Below, in pieces: positions 59,793-64,000 of a DNA stretch of 64,000 nt. Position numbers and translations under genes: made by a program. How positions within the stretch are numbered: position 1 is the first letter of the stretch; every line of letters begins with the position of its first letter. The stretch comes from Halobacillus dabanensis (lineage in GTDB: Bacteria > Bacillota > Bacilli > Bacillales > Halobacillaceae), in contig NZ_FOSB01000007.1 of NCBI RefSeq assembly GCF_900114165.1, positions 174,991 through 238,990 of the forward strand. Direction: 5' to 3'. The notes under the pieces are model-generated. The model saw only the letters and a program-made list of their open reading frames with translations, had not been told where the DNA came from and ran no database searches.

Positions 59793-60063
59793 TGCCGTGC
59801 TAAGCGGGGAGGTAGCGGTGCCCTGTACTCGCAATCCGCTATAGCGAGGCCGAATCCCCATCCAAGGTGGTGCGGCCTTAAGGTCTGCCTTATGTGAGTG
59901 GTGTTGACACCCAGGTCCTGCGCAACGGGAACCAGCGAATCCTGTCAGGTCCGGAAGGAAGCAGCAGTAAGCTGTCTCTCTCGTGTGCCGCGGGAGTGCC
60001 TGGGTCGAGCCATAACCATAAGTAACGCTTAGGGCCGCATCATCGAAGATGGGTGCACGGCAT
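59793..60063 (+). ncRNA. scr: Signal recognition particle RNA (large Bacillus type)
   Basis: A 271-nt RNA. TGCCGTGC and GCACGGCA close the long molecule. The SRP54-binding domain has GTCAGGTCCGGAAGGAAGCA, AGCAGTAAG and the GTGTGCCGCGGG region. The 5' part can fold the Alu domain (GGGGAGGTAGCGG), which is typical of Bacillus scRNA and absent in short E. coli-type 4.5S RNA. Confidence 0.95.
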
Positions 60064-60079
60064 TACATAAGAGATTGCA

Positions 60080-60117
60080 AAGAGCTGTTATGATTCTTCA
60101 TAACGGCTCTTTTTTAT
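60080..60117 (+). terminator. Terminator after SRP RNA
   Basis: AGAGCTGTTATGA / TCATAACGGCTCT stem followed by TTTTTTAT. The rest of the gap to dnaX (60118-60361) shows no gene; a TATAAT at 60325-60330 with TTCACA 18 nt upstream is the likely dnaX promoter. Confidence 0.88.
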
Positions 60118-60361
60118 GGTCGGGAACTGTACAAGTATTAAGAGTGAAGTTGGGGTTCTCAGGGGGACTATCCCCCAGGTCTTTATCCGTGTATAAAGTG
60201 TCTGCACTTTTGATTCCACTGAATGAGCGTTTACTATGCTTTGAAAAACTATGGATTCTGATAGGGAAGAAAGCACACAAGTTTTTGTAAGTAGGTAAGG
60301 TTCACATCCTATCCTTCCATCAGGTATAATGGAAATGAGACTATTAAGGGAGAACGGTTTT

Positions 60362-62080
60362 ATGAGCTATCAGGCTTTATATCGCGTATGGCGACCGCGG
60401 AATTTTGAAGGAGTCGTCGGACAAACGCATATTACACGGACGCTGCAGAATGCGATTGAGCAAAATAAGTTTTCTCATGCGTATTTATTTTCCGGCCCAA
60501 GAGGTACCGGAAAGACAAGTGCTGCAAAAATATTCGCTAAAGCTGTCAACTGCGAACATGCCCCTGTGAAGGAACCGTGTAATGAGTGTGATGCCTGTTT
60601 AGGGATTCAGGACGGGTCGATTTCTGATGTTATAGAAATTGATGCCGCTTCGAACAATGGTGTCGAGCAAATACGTGAAATCCGAGATAAGGTTAAATAT
60701 GCACCAAGTGCCGTGCCTTATAAGGTTTACATTATTGATGAAGTACACATGCTTTCCATGGGAGCTTTCAATGCGTTACTGAAAACCTTGGAAGAGCCAC
60801 CGAAACATGTCATCTTCATATTAGCGACTACAGAACCTCACAAAATCCCATTGACGATCATCTCCAGGTGTCAACGCTTCGACTTTAAACGGATTTCCCA
60901 AAAAGCAATGGTCGACCGTATGGAAAAAATCACGGCGATCGAAGAGATTGCTATTGCTAAAGAGGCACTGGAAATTGTCGCCCTTACTGCGGAAGGTGGA
61001 ATGCGTGATGCACTAAGCCTTTTAGATCAAGCGATTTCGTATAGTGAAGAAGAAGTTACGATCGAAGACGTCCTTGCTGTGACTGGGTCTGTCTCTCAAA
61101 GTAAACTTACTGCCGTGCTTAAGGCACTGCACGAACAGGATGCCAAAAGTGCGCTTGAGTCAGTTGATGATTTGATTCAACAGGGAAAAGACCCTGGTCG
61201 TTTTGTCTTCGATCTCATTTATTACTTAAGAGACTTACTCCTATTTCAAGCAGCTCCAGACTTGGAACATAACTTGGAAAGAGCTATACCTGACGAAGCT
61301 TTCCGCTCTTTTTCAACAGAACTGTCACCGAATTGGATTCAACAGGCCATCCGTGAACTGAACAGATGCCAACAAGAGATGAAATGGACAACCAGCCCGA
61401 AAGTTTTCATAGAGATCGCTATGCTTAATATGGTAGAGGTGAAGGTTGGGCCTGTTCAGGGGCAACCGGTAGAATCGGATGCTTTTGATAAACTCGTCCA
61501 AAAAATCACCGATCTGGAAAAAGAGCTCACAGACTTGAAACAAAAAGGACCAGGATCGCAGGCTCCTTCTCAACCGGCGAAAAAGCGCGCACCTGCAAAA
61601 TCCGGAAGAAAAGGGTATAATGTTCCTTATGAACGAATCCGTCAAGTGCTGAACGAAGCTTCCAAGGATGATATTAAGAATATCCAAAGCCGATGGGCAG
61701 ACTTTATGGAAGCATTGAAGAGGACGAATGCTCCGGCACACGCAACACTTTTAAACAGTAAGCCAAGAGCCGCTTCATCTAAAGCACTCATTTTGGCATT
61801 CCGTTATGATATCCATTGTTCATTGGCACTCGAACACCAAAAGACGATAGAGCCTTTGCTAACAGAGTTTTCCGGAAAACCGATGACGATCATACCAATT
61901 CCAGAACCCAATTGGCAGGAGATCAGGGAAGAGTACGTCAGAAAACAGAAGCAATCATCCGATGAAGGCTCAGAATCAGAGGAGAACGAAAGTCCATCCG
62001 AACAAGGAGAGGACGATGATCCATTGATTTCAGAAGCGCGTAAGCTTGTCGGAGATGATTTAATAGAAGTTCAAGACTAA
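60362..62080 (+). CDS. dnaX: DNA polymerase III subunits gamma/tau
   Basis: A 572-aa clamp-loader AAA+ ATPase. Walker A is FSGPRGTGKTSAAKIFA (about residue 37), the zinc motif is CEHAPVKEPCNECDAC, the DEVHMLS segment is Walker B, and the sensor ATTEPHK follows. A Lys-rich hinge near 410 and an acidic tail complete tau. The ATG at 60362 follows AAGGGAGA and lies beyond the predicted promoter, so an upstream in-frame ATG at 60329 cannot be used. Confidence 0.95.
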   Translation: MSYQALYRVWRPRNFEGVVGQTHITRTLQNAIEQNKFSHAYLFSGPRGTGKTSAAKIFAKAVNCEHAPVKEPCNECDACLGIQDGSISDVIEIDAASNNGVEQIREIRDKVKYAPSAVPYKVYIIDEVHMLSMGAFNALLKTLEEPPKHVIFILATTEPHKIPLTIISRCQRFDFKRISQKAMVDRMEKITAIEEIAIAKEALEIVALTAEGGMRDALSLLDQAISYSEEEVTIEDVLAVTGSVSQSKLTAVLKALHEQDAKSALESVDDLIQQGKDPGRFVFDLIYYLRDLLLFQAAPDLEHNLERAIPDEAFRSFSTELSPNWIQQAIRELNRCQQEMKWTTSPKVFIEIAMLNMVEVKVGPVQGQPVESDAFDKLVQKITDLEKELTDLKQKGPGSQAPSQPAKKRAPAKSGRKGYNVPYERIRQVLNEASKDDIKNIQSRWADFMEALKRTNAPAHATLLNSKPRAASSKALILAFRYDIHCSLALEHQKTIEPLLTEFSGKPMTIIPIPEPNWQEIREEYVRKQKQSSDEGSESEENESPSEQGEDDDPLISEARKLVGDDLIEVQD

Positions 62081-62107
62081 TTATTGATTTTAAAGGAGGA
62101 ATGCACC

Positions 62108-62428
62108 ATGCGTGGTGGAGGAAACATGAATAATATGATGAAACAAATGCAAAAAATGCAGAAGAAAATGATGAAGGCTCAGGAAGAACTTTATGAAATG
62201 ACATTCGAATCTTCTGCTGGTGGCGGTATGGTGAAAGTAACAGCCAACGGTAAGAAAGAGATTACGGACGTTGTGATTGATGAAGAGGTCGTGGATCCAG
62301 ATGATGTAGAAATGCTCCAGGATTTAATCATTACAGCAACAAACGATGTACTGAAGCAAGTAGACGATAAGACGAATGATACTATGGGACAATTCACGAA
62401 AGGTATGCCTGGTGGAGGAATGTTCTAG
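62108..62428 (+). CDS. yaaK: Nucleoid-associated protein YaaK (YbaB/EbfC)
   Basis: A 106-aa Met-rich protein. [20 protein letters not shown] at the start, a [20 protein letters not shown] beta-sheet segment and a Gly-rich GMPGGGMF end. These dimers bind DNA. AAAGGAGGAA precedes the ATG. Its place between dnaX and recR is conserved. Confidence 0.94.
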   Translation: MRGGGNMNNMMKQMQKMQKKMMKAQEELYEMTFESSAGGGMVKVTANGKKEITDVVIDEEVVDPDDVEMLQDLIITATNDVLKQVDDKTNDTMGQFTKGMPGGGMF

Positions 62429-62439
62429 GAGGAATTTCC

Positions 62440-63036
62440 ATGTATTACCCAGAACCTATATCAAAACTGATTGACAGTTTTACGAAGCTGCCAGGAATAG
62501 GACCGAAGACGGCTGCCCGCCTGGCCTTTTTCGTTTTAGAAATGGAAGAGGACGACGTACTCGATTTTGCTAAATCATTAGTAAGCGCCAAACGGGAATT
62601 GACCCATTGCACGACTTGTGGTCACATCACAGATCAAGATCCGTGTTCCATTTGTCAGGATGAATCGAGGGACCAAACTTTGATTTGTGTAGTGCAAGAC
62701 CCGAAAGATGTCATCGCAATGGAAAAGATGAGGGAATTCAGTGGTAAGTATCATGTCCTGCACGGTGCGATATCACCCATGGATGGAATCGGACCAGAAG
62801 ATATCAATGTCGCCAGTCTAATCAATCGGTTGAAAGATGAAGGCATTGAAGAACTGATCCTTGCGACGAACCCTAATATTGAAGGGGAAGCAACGGCAAT
62901 GTATATCTCTCGCCTCGTCAAACCTTCTGGTATAAGAATGACAAGGATTGCCCACGGACTCCCTGTAGGTGGAGACCTTGAGTATGCGGATGAAGTGACC
63001 TTATCCAAAGCTTTAGAAGGTCGTCGGGAACTTTAA
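62440..63036 (+). CDS. recR: Recombination protein RecR
   Basis: A 198-aa protein of the RecFOR pathway. A helix-hairpin-helix ([15 protein letters not shown], about residue 17), a four-Cys zinc finger ([16 protein letters not shown], about 57) and a Toprim domain ([14 protein letters not shown]) are in order. AGGAGGAA precedes the ATG, 11 nt after yaaK. Confidence 0.96.
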   Translation: MYYPEPISKLIDSFTKLPGIGPKTAARLAFFVLEMEEDDVLDFAKSLVSAKRELTHCTTCGHITDQDPCSICQDESRDQTLICVVQDPKDVIAMEKMREFSGKYHVLHGAISPMDGIGPEDINVASLINRLKDEGIEELILATNPNIEGEATAMYISRLVKPSGIRMTRIAHGLPVGGDLEYADEVTLSKALEGRREL

Positions 63037-63051
63037 TAGAGGGTGATTGAT

Positions 63052-63267
63052 TTGTTCGGTAAAAGAAGGGCAATTAAAAAGGACATGGACCGGGAACTCC
63101 TGTTAAATATTAAAAAGATGAAACATGAATGGGAAACTTTAAACACAATCATTGAACAAAGTATTGAACCGAGTGAAGATGGCTTGAAAGATTTAGCGGT
63201 CGTCAAAGCAAAGTATTTCTACTTATTAAGAGAAGCAAGATACAGAGGGATTAACGCTCTCTCTTAA
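63052..63267 (+). CDS. yaaL: YaaL-like protein
   Basis: A 71-aa charged helical protein of unknown function, always between recR and bofA in Bacillus. EDGLKDLAVVKAKYFYLLRE then ARYRGINALS is typical. The TTG at 63052 lies about 6 nt after GAGGGTGA; a GTG at 63043 overlaps that site. Confidence 0.82.
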   Translation: MFGKRRAIKKDMDRELLLNIKKMKHEWETLNTIIEQSIEPSEDGLKDLAVVKAKYFYLLREARYRGINALS

Positions 63268-63339
63268 ATATGTACTACCCTCTTGTTCACAGACATAGAC
63301 TGTTTATAGAAACAGTTCTATTGGACAAGGGGGTTTTTT

Positions 63340-63603
63340 ATGGATCCAGTGCTCGTCATTCTAATGTTAGGATTAGCTATTCCTCTTTTGTTGGTAATTG
63401 GACTTCCTTCCACACCTTTAAAGCTTGTAGGGAAATTGATGACTCGATTGATCGTGGCAGTCTTATTATTGTTTTTTGTAAACCTCTTTGGTGCTCAATT
63501 TGGTTTACATGTCCCCATTAATGGCTTTACTGCCCTTATATCCGTAGCCCTGGGTATCCCTGGTATATTGTCTCTGACCGCGATTCACTTATGGGTGATC
63601 TAA
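63340..63603 (+). CDS. bofA: Pro-sigmaK processing inhibitor BofA
   Basis: An 87-aa membrane protein with two long helices (about residues 4-22 and 36-58) and a hydrophobic C-terminus ending LSLTAIHLWVI. With SpoIVFA it restrains the SpoIVFB protease that activates sigma-K in the mother cell. ACAAGGGGG precedes the ATG. It lies just before the rRNA operon, as in B. subtilis. Confidence 0.92.
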   Translation: MDPVLVILMLGLAIPLLLVIGLPSTPLKLVGKLMTRLIVAVLLLFFVNLFGAQFGLHVPINGFTALISVALGIPGILSLTAIHLWVI

Positions 63604-63604
63604 A

Positions 63605-63633
63605 GGCGAAGAACTAAACTTCGTCTTTTTTTA
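63605..63633 (+). terminator. Terminator after bofA
   Basis: GGCGAAG / CTTCGTC stem with a 7-T tail, 1 nt after the bofA stop codon. Confidence 0.78.
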
Positions 63634-63650
63634 TTTTTTATAAAAAAGTA

Positions 63651-63679
63651 TTGCATCCAATAATTACGCATGATATATT
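63651..63679 (+). promoter_or_regulatory. rrn promoter P1
   Basis: TTGCAT (63651-63656), 17-nt spacer, TATATT (63674-63679). Confidence 0.8.
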
Positions 63680-63744
63680 ATTACTTGTCGCGTTAAGAGA
63701 GCGGCTAGCCGCAACGGCTTAACAAAATAAATCATAAAAAGTTG

Positions 63745-63773
63745 TTGACGAAAACGACAAGAAATGATATATT
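63745..63773 (+). promoter_or_regulatory. rrn promoter P2
   Basis: TTGACG (63745-63750), 17-nt spacer, TATATT (63768-63773). The leader to 63920 includes TTTGATCTTTGAAAACTGAA, the usual Bacillus rrn leader and antitermination region. No gene lies in 63634-63920. Confidence 0.85.
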
Positions 63774-63920
63774 TATTAAGTCGCTGTTTTGAAGCGGCAA
63801 ACAAAACATTTGATCTTTGAAAACTGAACGAACCAACCAGTACGTCAAGAAATTCCTTCTATTATAGAAGAGAATCAAAACAAGCACATTCGGTGTGCAA
63901 ATGAGCAAGTCAAACTTAAC

Positions 63921-64000
63921 TTTTATGGAGAGTTTGATCCTGGCTCAGGACGAACGCTGGCGGCGTGCCTAATACATGCAAGTCGAGCGCGGGAAGCGAG
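63921..64000 (+). rRNA. 16S ribosomal RNA, 5' end (truncated by window)
   Basis: TTTTATGGAGAGTTTGATCC then TGGCTCAGGACGAACGCTGG is the start of bacterial 16S rRNA. The first 80 nt are present and the rest continues beyond the window. Confidence 0.98.

Noticed and set aside
60075..60290. 71-aa frame between SRP RNA and dnaX
   Set aside because: It starts inside the SRP RNA terminator and has no ribosome binding site.

Overview
The window is the replication-origin region of a low-to-mid-GC endospore-forming Firmicute of the family Bacillaceae. The gene order rsmG-mnmG-mnmE-jag-spoIIIJ-rnpA-rpmH | dnaA-dnaN-yaaA-recF-remB-gyrB-gyrA | yaaC-guaB-dacA-pdxST-serS and tadA-scr-dnaX-yaaK-recR-yaaL-bofA-rrn is the classical Bacillus origin order. 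Sporulation genes (spoIIIJ, bofA, yaaH, a YjcZ-type peptide) support this. The acidic proteins and overall gene content suggest a halophilic or marine genus such as Halobacillus or a relative; that genus assignment is inference.

Layout. 1-4.2 kb: accessory genes (DUF3231 protein, membrane protein, two SDR dehydrogenases, a phosphodiesterase). 4.2-9.6 kb: tRNA-modification and rRNA-methylation operon mnmE-mnmG-rsmG on the minus strand, flanked by copies of a dispersed intergenic repeat. 9.6-11.8 kb: rpmH, rnpA, spoIIIJ, jag on the minus strand. 11.8-14 kb: bipartite oriC, with DnaA boxes before and after dnaA and an AT-rich unwinding region before dnaN. 14-32 kb: replication and topology genes, a degenerate HD-GYP protein, purine, cell-wall and vitamin B6 genes, serS with a T-box leader, tRNA-Ser, a Nudix hydrolase and two deoxynucleoside kinases.

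32.4-46.5 kb: a 14,005-bp element integrated at the 3' end of tRNA-Arg(CCU). It is bounded by 44-bp direct repeats with one mismatch and starts with a tyrosine integrase. It carries a second short tyrosine recombinase, a plasmid-type winged-helix Rep with three iterons, two nuclease genes, a run of tiny overlapping ORFs, and an AT-rich pair encoding a 304-aa cytosolic protein plus a four-helix membrane protein. It also carries a SAP-domain protein and a DUF4352 protein. No capsid, terminase, relaxase or conjugation gene is recognisable, so it looks like an integrated plasmid-like or satellite element with cargo. The AT-rich pair is the best candidate for an undescribed, possibly anti-phage, system.

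46.5-59 kb: accessory metabolism (M50-type peptidase, aldehyde dehydrogenase, preQ1-riboswitch-controlled queF, acsA with a cre-like site, an NCS2 permease, an orphan N-hydroxylase, a PfpI-type protein, DUF3891, the germination glucosaminidase yaaH). 59-64 kb: tadA, the 271-nt SRP RNA, dnaX-yaaK-recR-yaaL-bofA, tandem rrn promoters and the first 80 nt of 16S rRNA.

Seven copies or fragments of one roughly 170-200 bp intergenic repeat lie in the core sequence and none inside the integrated element. One copy is interrupted by a long perfect hairpin. All coordinates were read by eye; no similarity search was run.
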